A stretch of DNA of 64,000 bases from Rubricoccus sp038746605 (GCA_038746605.1 JBCDKM010000002.1:1-64000), one strand, 5' to 3'; counted from the stretch's first letter, positions 1 to 9,506 are shown. A program made the numbers and translations. Notes: generated by a model not told the origin, from the sequence alone.

Positions 1-945
1 CTCGACCTCACGTCCTTCGTCCGTGACCGTCTTGCAGACGTAGCCGCTGAGCGGTTCGATTGGGCAGAGGTGGTCCGCCAGCGCGAGGCCAGGGGGCAGC
101 CAGGAGGCACCGTCTCCGGCTGGGCCCGCTTCCCAAACGCCTCGTTCCAACTCGACGCAACCGAGACAACCGTGCCCTTCGATGGACTCCGCGTGCCCGC
201 GACGGTCAACGGCGAGGCGGTTCGCGCCGTCGTGGACACCGGGGCGCCAGGCACCGGCATCCCGCGGGCGCTCGCGGAGCGGCTCGGCCTCCGGGTGGAC
301 ACCACCGCCCGAGGCGTAAGTGTCATCCCATCCATGAACCTCCGCTACGACACGTACGCCGTCCTGCTCGACAGCGTGAGCATCGGCGAGGCGACGTTCT
401 ACAACGTCCCAGCGACGGTCAACTGGACGGAGGACGCCGAGTCCGCGAGCGATCAGCCCGAGGAGATCTTCCTCGGCGCCAACGTGCTACGCCGCTTCGC
501 CGCTGGACTCCGCTACAACTACAGTGCGGGCACGTTCTCCATCCTCCGCGAGATCCCCGAGGCGGGCACCCTGCCCACCTTTCTCATCGACGGTGGCAGC
601 GCGCCGGTCGTCCGCGTGGAGGTCGCCGGGCAGCCTGCAAATGCCATCGTGGACACCGGCAATATGGCCGACGTGTACCTCGCCACGGGCGCCGTTGAGA
701 TCCCGCCCGAGACGTTCACTCGGACCGCCTCGGGGACGCTCTCGAACGGGTTCGAGTGGAGCTACGACCTCTACGCCCTTCCCTTCGTTATCCCCGGGCA
801 CCCGCCGCTCTCACGCGATGCCTATGAGGGCAGCTACCTCTTCTCCGCCGACGATGCCGTGACGGTCATCCTCGGCCGGACCGTCTGGGAGAGCGGCGCG
901 CTGACCGTGGACTTCGTCAACCGACGCCTTCGCTTCGATCCATGA
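1..945 (+). CDS. Retropepsin-like aspartyl protease, 5' end outside window
   Basis: The reading frame is open from base 1, so the true start lies upstream; the GTG at 70 is only an internal candidate. The visible 314 residues contain two Asp-Thr-Gly motifs: VDTGAPG (Asp about 79) and VDTGN (Asp about 218). Each is followed by a beta-rich half, as expected for a single-chain aspartyl protease built from two retropepsin-like lobes (Asp_protease_2 type). The substrate is unknown. Its stop overlaps the next start by 4 nt (ATGA), so it belongs to the operon running to 4909, which also holds a serine hydrolase and a two-component pair. The family call is good; activity is inferred only from the two DTG motifs. 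Confidence 0.7.
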   Translation, partial: LDLTSFVRDRLADVAAERFDWAEVVRQREARGQPGGTVSGWARFPNASFQLDATETTVPFDGLRVPATVNGEAVRAVVDTGAPGTGIPRALAERLGLRVDTTARGVSVIPSMNLRYDTYAVLLDSVSIGEATFYNVPATVNWTEDAESASDQPEEIFLGANVLRRFAAGLRYNYSAGTFSILREIPEAGTLPTFLIDGGSAPVVRVEVAGQPANAIVDTGNMADVYLATGAVEIPPETFTRTASGTLSNGFEWSYDLYALPFVIPGHPPLSRDAYEGSYLFSADDAVTVILGRTVWESGALTVDFVNRRLRFDP

Positions 946-1601
946 CAGAGCCTGTCCCCTCTCCCCCCGACGACTCGCCGCCCGAGGCGGACCTGCTGCC
1001 CGAGTCCTCACTGACTGCGCCTCGCCAGATTCGGAGTCGCCTGTGGGTTCGGGTCGGGGAATGGGCCGCCCAGGCCGTGTTGATCGTGTTCGGCGTCGTC
1101 GTGGGCCTCGCGCTCAACGAGTGGCGCGAGGGGCAGGCCGAGCGAGCCCGCACAGACCGCGTGCTGGCCGCGCTGGCGGACGAGATCCGCGAGAACCGGG
1201 ACGGCGTGGCAGAGACGGCCGCGTACTACGGCGAGATGGCCCAGGCCGCCCTCCGCATCGAAGCCTCGCGTGGCTCCGACGCCCCCCTCGACCTCGGGTC
1301 TGTGGAAGGGTACCGAGGCGACACCGGCCCCTCCCTCCTTCGCGGTGCCTACGATGCTGCCATCGCTACCGGCGCACTGCTCAACGTGGAGATCGGCCTC
1401 GCGACGAAGCTCGCGTCGGTCTATTCCTTCCAGGAGGCCTTTGCCGAAAACCTCGCCCTCAACCAGTTGACGCAACTCCCAAACCCAGCGCGAGCCGAGA
1501 TCGTGAAGTGGCGGGCAGGCTCCATCTACCAGAACGGCTTGACCCTCACCGAGAGCTACGACGAGGCGCTCGACGGGCTGCCCGCCCCCACCGCCCCATG
1601 A
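942..1601 (+). CDS. DUF6090-like single-pass membrane protein
   Basis: A 219-residue protein. A basic, polar N-terminus of about 30 residues is followed by one hydrophobic helix (around AVLIVFGVVVGLALNEWREG, residues 44-63) and a helical charged C-terminal part. The pattern of a helix ending in LNEWRE followed by a Glu/Arg-rich segment resembles DUF6090 proteins of Bacteroidota, whose function is unknown. It overlaps its upstream and downstream neighbours by ATGA at both ends, so it is translationally coupled to the aspartyl protease-like and S33 hydrolase genes. No catalytic motif is visible. It may be a membrane partner for the peptidases, but that is speculation. Confidence 0.55.
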   Translation: MTEPVPSPPDDSPPEADLLPESSLTAPRQIRSRLWVRVGEWAAQAVLIVFGVVVGLALNEWREGQAERARTDRVLAALADEIRENRDGVAETAAYYGEMAQAALRIEASRGSDAPLDLGSVEGYRGDTGPSLLRGAYDAAIATGALLNVEIGLATKLASVYSFQEAFAENLALNQLTQLPNPARAEIVKWRAGSIYQNGLTLTESYDEALDGLPAPTAP

Positions 1602-3022
1602 TCAGCCGCTTCCTCGGCTCCGTGCTCGCCACCGCGCTCCTGGCGACGACGGCCTACGCGCAGCCTGTCCCGCTCGAACCCTACACCCTCGCCCTCGCGG
1701 ACGGCGCCACAACCGAGGCGGAGATCGGGAACGTCCTCGTCCCGGAAAACCGCACCGACCCGGCCAGTCGCGAGATCGCGGTCCGGTTCGTCCGCCTCGG
1801 TAGCCGCGCCGAAGCACCTGGGGCGCCCATCATCTACCTCGCGGGGGGGCCGGGCGGCTCCGCCACGGGCGTCGCACAGACGCGGCGGTGGATGCTCCTC
1901 GACAGCCTCCGCAGCATCGCCGATGTGATCCTGCTCGACCAGCGCGGTACGGGGCTCTCCAGCCGCCTCCCGTCCTGCACGTCGTCGGTGGAGCTTCCGC
2001 CCGACGAAGCCCTTTCGCGCGAGCGGTACGTGGCTCTCTATCGCGAGGGGCTAACCGAGTGCCTCGCGTTCTGGGAGCGCGAGGGACTGGACATCCGCGG
2101 CTACACGACCGAGGAGAGCGCCGCCGACATCGAGGCGGTCCGGGTAGCGCTCGGCGCCGAGCAGGTGAGCCTCCTCGGGATCAGCTACGGCACTCACCTC
2201 GCCCTCGCTACCCTGCGCCGCTATCCCGAGCGCATCGACCGGATGGTGCTCGCGAGCGTGGAGGGGCCGGACGACACCGCCAAGCTTCCCTCGCGCACCG
2301 ATGCCTACTTCGCGAGGCTGCAAGCGGCCATCGACGCGGACTCGGCCTCCGCAGCGCGTTACCCTGACGTACGCGGACTCATCGCGGGTGTGCTGGCACA
2401 GGTCGCCGCCGACCCGCCGCGCGTGACCGTCCGCACACGCTCCGGCGAGACGTTCGAGCGGACGCTGGGCCCGATGGACCTCCAGCGAGCGACAGGGGGG
2501 ATGATCTCCGATCCCGGTCGCGTCGCGACGATCCTCGACGCCTACACGAAGGCCTCGGACGGGGACTTCACGTACTTCAGCTACTTCCCCTCGCGCGTCG
2601 TGAGCTTCCGCCCGATGCCTACGGCGATGGACCTCGCCTCCGGTGTATCGCCCGCTCGCGCGGCGCGGATCGAGGTAGAGCGAGAGACCGCGCTGCTCGG
2701 GGACGCGCTCAACTTCCCGATGCCACATCTCCACGGCGCCATCCCCCACCTCGGGCTCCCCGCGGGCTTCCGCGAGCCCGTCACCTCGGATCGGCCGACG
2801 CTGATCTTCTCGGGCACCCTCGACGGGCGCACCTACCCCGAGGCTGCCGCTGAGGTCGCCGCCGGGCTCTCGCGAAGCGCCATCGTCACTATCGAAAACG
2901 CGGGGCACAACCTATTCTTCAGCCACCCGGACGTGCTCGGGCGAATCGTGGCGTTCTTCGGCGGTGCGGAGCCGGAGCCGCACACGCTCGTCGCTCCCGC
3001 GCCCACCTTCGCGAGTCCATGA
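1598..3022 (+). CDS. Secreted alpha/beta hydrolase, S33 (proline iminopeptidase/TAP-like)
   Basis: A 474-residue protein with a signal peptide (cleavage near AYA-QP, residue 20). It shows an oxyanion segment GGPGGSA, the nucleophile elbow GISYG (Ser 196) and a late NAGHN motif (His 437). This is the organisation of peptidase family S33 with a TAP-like C-terminus, whose members release N-terminal residues from peptides. An envelope location follows from the signal peptide. The start was chosen because ATG overlaps the preceding stop (ATGA at 1598-1601); the frame is open further upstream but only as antisense-like sequence. It is co-transcribed with a sensor kinase, which suggests a peptide-processing and sensing unit. 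Confidence 0.8.
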   Translation: MISRFLGSVLATALLATTAYAQPVPLEPYTLALADGATTEAEIGNVLVPENRTDPASREIAVRFVRLGSRAEAPGAPIIYLAGGPGGSATGVAQTRRWMLLDSLRSIADVILLDQRGTGLSSRLPSCTSSVELPPDEALSRERYVALYREGLTECLAFWEREGLDIRGYTTEESAADIEAVRVALGAEQVSLLGISYGTHLALATLRRYPERIDRMVLASVEGPDDTAKLPSRTDAYFARLQAAIDADSASAARYPDVRGLIAGVLAQVAADPPRVTVRTRSGETFERTLGPMDLQRATGGMISDPGRVATILDAYTKASDGDFTYFSYFPSRVVSFRPMPTAMDLASGVSPARAARIEVERETALLGDALNFPMPHLHGAIPHLGLPAGFREPVTSDRPTLIFSGTLDGRTYPEAAAEVAAGLSRSAIVTIENAGHNLFFSHPDVLGRIVAFFGGAEPEPHTLVAPAPTFASP

Positions 3023-4155
3023 CGCTCTCCCAGCCCCGCCTGACCGCCCGAGGCGTCGCGCTCGTCGCGGCAGCGTACGCCGCACTGGCGGTGTTCTACG
3101 CCGTGACCATCGAGTGGTACGAACTCGCGGACGGGCTCGGTCCCTTCCTCGCGAACGTCTGGGGAGAGCTTCCGCGGATGCTCTGGGACTACACCCTCAA
3201 AGGCGCTCTTACGCTGCCTGTCTGGTGGCTCGTGGTCTGCCGCCTCAACGGACGGCCCCGGCTTCAGATCGCCGCCCACGCGGTTCTCGGCCCCGTGTGG
3301 GTGTGGGCGTGGTTCGCACTCTACCATGGCCTCGCCGAGCCGATGGGCTATTACGTGCTGGAGTCTGGGCGCAGTGCCTGGGACGTGTACATCCCGGCGC
3401 TGGTCTATCTCGCGCAGTTCGGAGCCTTCCACGCATGGCAGTATGTCCGAGAGGTTCGCAGGCGCGCCGAGGCAGAGACGGCGCTCGTAGACGCTGCACG
3501 ACACGCTGAGCTCGCTGCGCTCAAAGCACAGCTCAATCCCCACTTCCTGTTCAACACGCTCAACTCCATCTCCGCGAGCGTGCCGCCAGAGCAAGAGCAC
3601 ACACGCGGCCTCGTCTCCCGCCTCGCGCACCTGATGCGCTACGCGCTGGATGCCTCCCGCCGCGATGCAGTCCTCCTCGATGAAGAGCTTCGCTTCACCG
3701 AGGCATACCTCGCGCTAGAAGCCGAGCGCCTGGGCGACCGCCTCGGCGTGGAGTGGGAGGTGGATGCAGACGCCCGCAGCGTGCTCGTGCCGCCCATGCT
3801 CGTACAGCCCCTCGTGGAGAATGCGGTGCGCCACGGCATCGCGCCGAGCTTGGAAGGGGGCACCGTGACGATCCGCGCGAGGCTGCGCGAGACCACCCTC
3901 GCGATGGAGATTCGCGACAGCGGACGTGGCCTCGATGCCGACGTGAATGAGCACGAGATCCTCTCGCGAGGCGTCGGTCTGGGCACGACCGATGCCCGCC
4001 TTCGAGCCCTGGGCGCGGGCGGCGTGGACCTGGACGCGACGCCGGGGGAGCCGGGCTTCGCCGTCCGGTTCGCCCTGGAGGTCTCCGAGCGCGAGGCCCT
4101 CGCCCCGACCTCGCCCGCCTCGGTCGCCGCGCGGACCACCCCGAGCCCCGCCTGA
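3019..4155 (+). CDS. LytS/YehU-family sensor histidine kinase
   Basis: A 378-residue inner-membrane kinase. Residues 1-150 hold four to five hydrophobic helices without a large periplasmic domain. A short linker leads to the His_kinase box LNPHFLFNTLNS, with phospho-acceptor His 175, and a HATPase region with VENAVRHG (N box) and DSGRGL. This is the LytS/AlgZ class, which pairs with LytTR regulators. The start overlaps the preceding stop by ATGA, and the regulator gene follows after 1 nt. The signal sensed is unknown; membrane perturbation or a peptide would suit the operon context. Confidence 0.88.
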   Translation: MTLSQPRLTARGVALVAAAYAALAVFYAVTIEWYELADGLGPFLANVWGELPRMLWDYTLKGALTLPVWWLVVCRLNGRPRLQIAAHAVLGPVWVWAWFALYHGLAEPMGYYVLESGRSAWDVYIPALVYLAQFGAFHAWQYVREVRRRAEAETALVDAARHAELAALKAQLNPHFLFNTLNSISASVPPEQEHTRGLVSRLAHLMRYALDASRRDAVLLDEELRFTEAYLALEAERLGDRLGVEWEVDADARSVLVPPMLVQPLVENAVRHGIAPSLEGGTVTIRARLRETTLAMEIRDSGRGLDADVNEHEILSRGVGLGTTDARLRALGAGGVDLDATPGEPGFAVRFALEVSEREALAPTSPASVAARTTPSPA

Positions 4156-4156
4156 C

Positions 4157-4909
4157 ATGCGCGCCGTCATCGCCGACGACGAGCCCCCCGCCCGCCTCAT
4201 CGTGCGCCAGTACCTCGCGGACTTCCCCGAGGTGGAGGTCGTCGCAGAGGCCACCAACGGAATCGAGGCCGAGGCCGCCGTCCGCGAGCACGCTCCCGGT
4301 TTACTCTTCCTGGACGTGCAGATGCCGGGCCGGACCGGCTTCGAGGTCGTGGACGCGCTCCGTGCCGCACCGCCTCGTGCCCTCCCCCGCATCATCTTCT
4401 CCACCGCATACGACCAGTACGCCGTGCGCGCCTTCGAGGTAGCTGCCGTGGACTACCTCCTCAAGCCCTACGACCGCGCCCGCTTCTCCGAGGCGGTCCG
4501 CCGTGCGCTCACCCCCGCCGACTCCGGCCCTAGCCTGGACGCATTCGCGTCCCTCCTCGACGAGCGCCAGCCTCGCCGCTACCCGGACCGTCTCCTCGTC
4601 CGCGACGGTGTCTCCGTCGTGCCGGTGCAGACGGACCAGATCCTCTGGGCGGAGGCCGCAGGCGACTACACCACCCTCCATGCGACGGGCGCACGTGCCT
4701 TTCTCGTCGGGCAGCGCCTCGGGGAACTGGCCGAACGGCTCGATCCTGAGCGGTTTCTTCGGGTCCACCGCTCGGCCGTCGTCGCGCTGGATGCCCTGCG
4801 AGGACTGGAGCCCGATGGATCGGGCGGGTATCACGCCACGCTCGTGGACGGGACCTCGCTCCGCGTCTCGCGCTCGTTTGCTCCCGCCCTCCGCGACCGG
4901 CTGGTCTAG
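4157..4909 (+). CDS. LytTR-family response regulator
   Basis: A 250-residue two-domain regulator. The N-terminal receiver has the acidic pair DDE near residue 8, the phospho-acceptor LFLDVQMPG (Asp 53), the Thr region FSTAYDQYA and LLKPYD (Lys). The C-terminal LytTR DNA-binding domain begins at about residue 145 (RLLVRDGVSVVPV) and includes the typical AAGDYTTLHA and FLRVHRSAVV motifs. It starts 1 nt after the kinase stop, so it is that kinase's cognate partner. A palindrome lies 22 nt after the stop and probably ends the operon. LytTR targets are usually pairs of 9-bp direct repeats; none was identified with confidence. Confidence 0.9.
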   Translation: MRAVIADDEPPARLIVRQYLADFPEVEVVAEATNGIEAEAAVREHAPGLLFLDVQMPGRTGFEVVDALRAAPPRALPRIIFSTAYDQYAVRAFEVAAVDYLLKPYDRARFSEAVRRALTPADSGPSLDAFASLLDERQPRRYPDRLLVRDGVSVVPVQTDQILWAEAAGDYTTLHATGARAFLVGQRLGELAERLDPERFLRVHRSAVVALDALRGLEPDGSGGYHATLVDGTSLRVSRSFAPALRDRLV

Positions 4910-4930
4910 CACAACGGCAACGTGACCGTC

Positions 4931-4966
4931 CCCGCCTCGGTCTCTCTATGGACTCACCGAGGCGGG
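4931..4966. repeat. GC palindrome, 14-nt-spacer class
   Basis: Arms CCCGCCTCGGT and ACCGAGGCGGG flank a 14-nt spacer. It sits 22 nt after the regulator stop. As RNA it would form an 11-bp GC stem, so it could serve as a terminator or 3'-end protector; there is no U-tract. Confidence 0.8.
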
Positions 4967-4974
4967 CACAGTGG

Positions 4975-4982
4975 TACGTTCC
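4975..4982 (+). promoter_or_regulatory. Putative -7 element of S15 peptidase gene
   Basis: TACGTTCC fits the TAnnTTnG-like pattern seen ahead of many genes here. It lies 30 nt before the ATG at 5005. Confidence 0.4.
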
Positions 4983-5004
4983 GAGTGGTTCCTCCCTCCT
5001 GCCG

Positions 5005-6846
5005 ATGCGCGCCCTCCTGCTTCCCCTCGCCGTCCTCCTCACGCTCCCTACCGCCGCGCAGACCGGCCCGCGATTCGAAGACGGCCAAGCTCAGGTCGTG
5101 CCGGAGTTCGAGGACGCGGAGGCCTGGATCCGCGAGGAACTGTGGGTCGAGACCGAGTTCGACTCCGACGGGGACGGCGCGATGGATCGTGTGCATGTGG
5201 CCGTCGTGCGGCCTGCGCAGACCGAGACGGAGGGCCTCAAGGTGCCGTCAGTCTACGAGACGAGCCCCTACTTCGCGGGTGTCGCGGGCAACGTGCCCGG
5301 GCTCTTCTGGAACGTGCAGCACGAGATCGGCGAGGCCCCGCCGGAGCGCGTGCGAGGCCCCGAGGTGACGCTCCGCGCCCGCCCCGGCATCTCGCGCAGC
5401 CACATCAACACGTGGGTGCCCCGAGGCTTCGCCGTCGTCCACTCCTCATCTCCCGGGACAGGTCTCTCCGAGGGCTGCCCGACCGTGGGCGGAAGCAACG
5501 AATCCCTCGCGCCGAAAGCCGTCATCGACTGGCTGAACGGCCGCGCCCGAGGCTTCACCCAGGCGCGAGGCGGCGACGAGGTCACGGCCGACTGGAGTAC
5601 CGGCAAGGTGGGCATGACCGGCATCTCGTACAACGGCACCCTCCCCCTGGCCGCTGCCACGACGGGCGTGGAGGGCCTGGAAGCCATCATTCCCGTCGCG
5701 CCGAACACCTCGTACTACGAGTACTACCGCTCCAACGGCCTCGTGCGGAGCCCTGGCGGCTACCTCGGCGAGGACATCGATGTGCTCTACGACTTCATCC
5801 ACAGCCGCGACTCCGACCGCCGCGCGTACTGCGACGCGACCGTCCGTGACCAGGAGCTCGCGGACAACATGGACCGCCAGTCCGGCGACTCCAACGCCTT
5901 CTGGGCCGGGCGCGATTACCTCAACGCCATCGACGGCGTGCGCGCGGCCACACTCATGGCCCACGCCTTCAACGACTGGAACGTGATGCCGAACCACAGC
6001 CTCCGCATCACCGAGGCGCTCAAAGCGCGAGACGTGCCGGTGCAGATCTACTACCACCAGGGCGGTCACGGGGGTCCCCCGCCGATGGAGCGCATGAACC
6101 GCTGGTTCACTCGCTACCTCTACGGCATGGAAAACGATGTGGAGGACGCCCCAAAGGCCTGGATCGTGCGCGAGGGCGACGAGCGCGACGCACCGACTCC
6201 GTACGCGGACTACCCCAACCCAGAGGCGTCGCCGGTCACGCTCCACGCCATCGCGGGCGAGACGTACGAGGGCATGAACGGCCTCGGTAGCCTCGCCGTC
6301 ATGGACGCGGGCGACCAGGGAACGGCGACGGTGATCGACAACGTCTCGTTCGACGGCCGCGCACTCTCCGGTGCCGAATGGACGGAGCATCGGTTGCTTT
6401 TCCTCTCCCCCACGCTTCAGGCGCCGCTTCACCTCTCCGGCACCTCGCGCATCCGCCTCCGCGTCGCCTCCGACGAGCCCGCCGTCAACCTCTCCGTCTG
6501 GCTCGTCTCCCTACCGTGGACGGATGGTCGCCGAGCGCGCGGCGGCATCGTGACACGTGGCTGGGCAGACCCGCAGAACTTCGTCGCCAGCGCCGAAGGC
6601 TCCATGGCGGAGAGTGCGCCGCTCACCCCGGGCGCATTCGTGGAGATGACCTTCGACCTCGAGCCCGACGACCAGATCCTCGCGCCGGGCCAGCAGCTCG
6701 GCCTGCTCGTCTTCTCCAGCGACCGCGAGTTCACGCTCTGGCCTCGCCCCGGCACCCAGTTGATGGTGGACGTGGACGCGGTCTCTCTGGAGCTACCCGT
6801 CGTGGGCGGACGCGCTGCGCTGACGGCGGCTCTCGGCGACGAGTAG
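5005..6846 (+). CDS. Secreted S15 peptidase / CocE-NonD-type hydrolase (Xaa-Pro dipeptidyl-peptidase)
   Basis: A 613-residue protein with a signal peptide ending near TAAQT. The alpha/beta-hydrolase core carries the nucleophile GMTGISYNG (Ser 208), and the catalytic His is in YYHQGGHGG (His 355). The C-terminal 230 residues form the PepX_C jelly-roll (RIRLRVASDEPAVNLSVWL). Family S15 members cleave X-Pro dipeptides, but related acyl hydrolases share the fold, so the exact substrate is open. It is secreted, so it acts in the envelope or outside. It has its own likely promoter and follows the peptidase/LytTR operon, extending the peptidase theme. The ATG at 5005 was chosen because the signal peptide begins there. 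Confidence 0.83.
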   Translation: MRALLLPLAVLLTLPTAAQTGPRFEDGQAQVVPEFEDAEAWIREELWVETEFDSDGDGAMDRVHVAVVRPAQTETEGLKVPSVYETSPYFAGVAGNVPGLFWNVQHEIGEAPPERVRGPEVTLRARPGISRSHINTWVPRGFAVVHSSSPGTGLSEGCPTVGGSNESLAPKAVIDWLNGRARGFTQARGGDEVTADWSTGKVGMTGISYNGTLPLAAATTGVEGLEAIIPVAPNTSYYEYYRSNGLVRSPGGYLGEDIDVLYDFIHSRDSDRRAYCDATVRDQELADNMDRQSGDSNAFWAGRDYLNAIDGVRAATLMAHAFNDWNVMPNHSLRITEALKARDVPVQIYYHQGGHGGPPPMERMNRWFTRYLYGMENDVEDAPKAWIVREGDERDAPTPYADYPNPEASPVTLHAIAGETYEGMNGLGSLAVMDAGDQGTATVIDNVSFDGRALSGAEWTEHRLLFLSPTLQAPLHLSGTSRIRLRVASDEPAVNLSVWLVSLPWTDGRRARGGIVTRGWADPQNFVASAEGSMAESAPLTPGAFVEMTFDLEPDDQILAPGQQLGLLVFSSDREFTLWPRPGTQLMVDVDAVSLELPVVGGRAALTAALGDE

Positions 6847-6848
6847 CC

Positions 6849-6882
6849 CCGCCTCGGTCGGTCCGTGAAGGCACCGAGGCGG
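6849..6882. repeat. GC palindrome, 14-nt-spacer class
   Basis: CCGCCTCGGT and ACCGAGGCGG arms flank a 14-nt spacer. It begins 3 nt after the S15 peptidase stop. Confidence 0.85.
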
Positions 6883-6955
6883 AGGAGGTCCGTGTCCTCC
6901 GTTGTCGCTCGCGGCTATACTCGCGCCGTCACCTCCCGTAGGCCACCGCGCCGCG

Positions 6956-9433
6956 ATGGACACCTTCGCCCTGACCGCTAGCGCCCTGCCGCGCTTCACG
7001 CTCGTCGTGCTGACGGGAGTGATGTGGGTCGCCTTCGCGCTACGGGCTCGGACTTCGCGGAGCGGCGTGTGGCTCGTCGTCATGATCGGCGGCTTCGTGA
7101 TCCATCACGCCGCCCAGGTCGGGCTGTATGCCTACTTCTCAGGAGACATCCTGAACCTGCTCATTCCGCTGACGTGGAGCAGCGTGTTCGTGGCGACATG
7201 GGCATCGGTGGGATTTGCCTACCGGTCCTCGGGCGATCCGTTCGCACGAGAGAGCCGCATCGTGATCGGGCTCACCGCCGTGCTCGCCTTCGGGTTCGCG
7301 GCGTATGTCCACGTCACGAGGGGAGAAGGCATCGGGTACGGCTTCACACCGGTCGACCTTCTCGCCTCTGGCCTCGTCTTTCTCCACATCGCGATCACCA
7401 TCGTCGTGCTGGCGCGGCGCGTGCGGTCTCCCGAGACGCCAGAGACCACTCGGCGTGCTCTCCGGGCCTTCACCAGTGCCGTCTCGATTGGGCTGGTGTT
7501 TCCAGTCATCATCTTCCTGCGCGAGGTCGGCGTGATCTCGCCCTGGCTGGACGAGCAACTATCCCTCGTGGCCTGGGCAGTGATGCTGATGGCCATCCTG
7601 ACCGCGCACGTGAACTACGCACCGGAGCCGACCAGCTTTCTCGTCAAGGTAGTCGGGTTCGCGTTCGTGGCTATCGTGACGGCGCTCGGCGTCGCCTCGG
7701 CGGTCGCCTTCCGCACGCCTCTAGCGGCACCCGGGCCACCGCCGACTGGCCTGCTCTTCGAGCCCGACGCAGACGGCGGGTACACTCTCACCGCGGCAGA
7801 CGAACGGCTCAGTGACGACACGGCGGGAGAGGCACTGGCCCTCGCCGACGGGCAGTTCGTGCGCGTGCCGCTGGGGTTCGCCTTTCCCTTCGCGGACCGC
7901 CTGTGGCGGGAGGTGATCGTCGCCGACGATGGCTACGTGTGGTTTGGCAGCGAGACGCGGGTCTTTAGAAGCGAGGTGTACAGCGGAACGACCACGCCCT
8001 GGGTAGCCCCGTTCCTGCTCGGACTCTCGCTCGAGGCGGGCGATGTGCGTCTCGCGCGCGACAGCACGAGCGCGACCATCACGTGGCGGGAGGTCTCGCT
8101 CTCCGGTGCCGACTCGTCGCAGACTGTGACGGCGCAGCTCGTCCTCCGGTCCAGTGGCGCCGTCGCGTTCCGGTACGGGCGCGTCCCGCCAGGTCGGGTC
8201 TGGGTGCGCGGCCTCTCGCAGGGCGAGACGGATGCTGCGGGCTACCAGCCTCTCGTCCCAGGCGCGACGCTCGCCGCAGGTCGGGCTGCGGTGGAGAACC
8301 GATGGGCCGCACGGCGCCGCGCCGAGCACGAACGCGCGATGCCCTTCGCGTGGCTCATCCTCGGCGCCGGGGCGGTGGTGCTGCTCGCCTTCCCGGTCTA
8401 CCTCCGCGAGGGCCTCACGCGTCCCCTCCGCCGACTTCTCGACGGAGTCCGCCGCGCCGCTCGGGGCGACCTCGGCGCCGACGTGGAGGTGGGCGCGCGC
8501 GACGAGATCGGACTGCTCACCGAGGACTTCAACCGGATGACCGGCTCCCTCCGCGAGGCCGACGCCGCCCTCCGCGCCTATGCCGACGAGTTGGAGACGC
8601 GCGTGGACGAACGCACCGCCGAACTGGCGACCTCTCTGGAGGACCTCAAAGCCGCACAAGCACAGCTCGTGCAGCAGGAAAAGATGGCGAGTCTCGGAGC
8701 CCTCACGGCAGGCATCGCGCACGAGATCAAGAACCCGCTCAACTTCGTCAACAACTTCGCCAGCCTCTCGCGCGAGCTCGTGGACGAACTGGACGAGGAG
8801 ACCGACCCCGATGAACGCGAAGCTCTCCTCGCCGACCTGCGCGCGAACGCGGAGAAGATCGAAGAGCACGGGCGTCGCGCAGACCGGATCGTGCGGGACA
8901 TGATGGACCACGCGCGGACCGGCGGTGGCGAGCGTCACCTTCTGGACCTCAACGCCCTCGTCTCGGAGTACGCCACGCTCGCCTACCACGGGATGCGCGC
9001 CCGCTACCCCGAGCACTCCATCGCGCTGGACCTCGATCTCGCGCCCGAGGCGGGCAAAGTCGAGATCGTCGCGCAGGAGATCGGTCGCGTGCTCATCAAC
9101 CTCGTGGACAATGCCTTCGACGCGACCCGTCAAGTGCAACGCCCCGAGGCCAACGGAGCGGCGCCTCCGCCCGTCACCGTCCGCACACGCCGCGAGGCGG
9201 ACGCGGTCGAGATCCGCATCGAAGACTCAGGACCGGGTATCTCGCCAGAGGTCGCCGCTCGGATCTTCGAGCCCTTCTTCACCACCAAGCCGACCGGCGA
9301 GGGCACCGGCCTCGGGCTGAGCATGAGCTACGACATCGTGACGCACGGCCACGGCGGCTCCCTAACGGTGGAGAGCGTGCCCGGCGAGGGCGCGACGTTC
9401 ATCGTCCGTCTTCCCATCCGCGAGGAGTCCTAG
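6956..9433 (+). CDS. Large hybrid-sensing histidine kinase with 7TM-like input, HAMP and HisKA/HATPase
   Basis: An 825-residue inner-membrane kinase. About seven hydrophobic helices occupy residues 1-245. A beta-rich extracytoplasmic domain (about 260-445) is followed by one more helix (about 460-482, AWLILGAGAVVLLAFPVYL), a HAMP segment, and a coiled coil ending in LVQQEKMASLGALTAGIAHE. His 589 in IAHEIKNPLNF is the phospho-acceptor. The ATPase domain shows the N box LVDNAFDA, DSGPGI and GTGLGLSM. No regulator gene is adjacent, so it is an orphan kinase and its partner is elsewhere. The ATG at 6956 is preferred over a TTG at 6902. A TATACTCG sequence upstream may be its promoter. Confidence 0.88.
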   Translation: MDTFALTASALPRFTLVVLTGVMWVAFALRARTSRSGVWLVVMIGGFVIHHAAQVGLYAYFSGDILNLLIPLTWSSVFVATWASVGFAYRSSGDPFARESRIVIGLTAVLAFGFAAYVHVTRGEGIGYGFTPVDLLASGLVFLHIAITIVVLARRVRSPETPETTRRALRAFTSAVSIGLVFPVIIFLREVGVISPWLDEQLSLVAWAVMLMAILTAHVNYAPEPTSFLVKVVGFAFVAIVTALGVASAVAFRTPLAAPGPPPTGLLFEPDADGGYTLTAADERLSDDTAGEALALADGQFVRVPLGFAFPFADRLWREVIVADDGYVWFGSETRVFRSEVYSGTTTPWVAPFLLGLSLEAGDVRLARDSTSATITWREVSLSGADSSQTVTAQLVLRSSGAVAFRYGRVPPGRVWVRGLSQGETDAAGYQPLVPGATLAAGRAAVENRWAARRRAEHERAMPFAWLILGAGAVVLLAFPVYLREGLTRPLRRLLDGVRRAARGDLGADVEVGARDEIGLLTEDFNRMTGSLREADAALRAYADELETRVDERTAELATSLEDLKAAQAQLVQQEKMASLGALTAGIAHEIKNPLNFVNNFASLSRELVDELDEETDPDEREALLADLRANAEKIEEHGRRADRIVRDMMDHARTGGGERHLLDLNALVSEYATLAYHGMRARYPEHSIALDLDLAPEAGKVEIVAQEIGRVLINLVDNAFDATRQVQRPEANGAAPPPVTVRTRREADAVEIRIEDSGPGISPEVAARIFEPFFTTKPTGEGTGLGLSMSYDIVTHGHGGSLTVESVPGEGATFIVRLPIREES

Positions 9434-9476
9434 CCGGTCGAACGCGTCACGGGGCGACCAATGGAAACTGACTCTG

Positions 9477-9495
9477 CCCGCCTTGGGACCGAGGC
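9477..9495. repeat. Degenerate GC palindrome
   Basis: CCCGCCTTGG followed by ACCGAGGC is a mutated copy of the family. It lies between two convergent genes, 12 nt beyond the stop of the minus-strand gene. Confidence 0.4.
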
Positions 9496-9506
9496 CGAGG
9501 GAGTCG

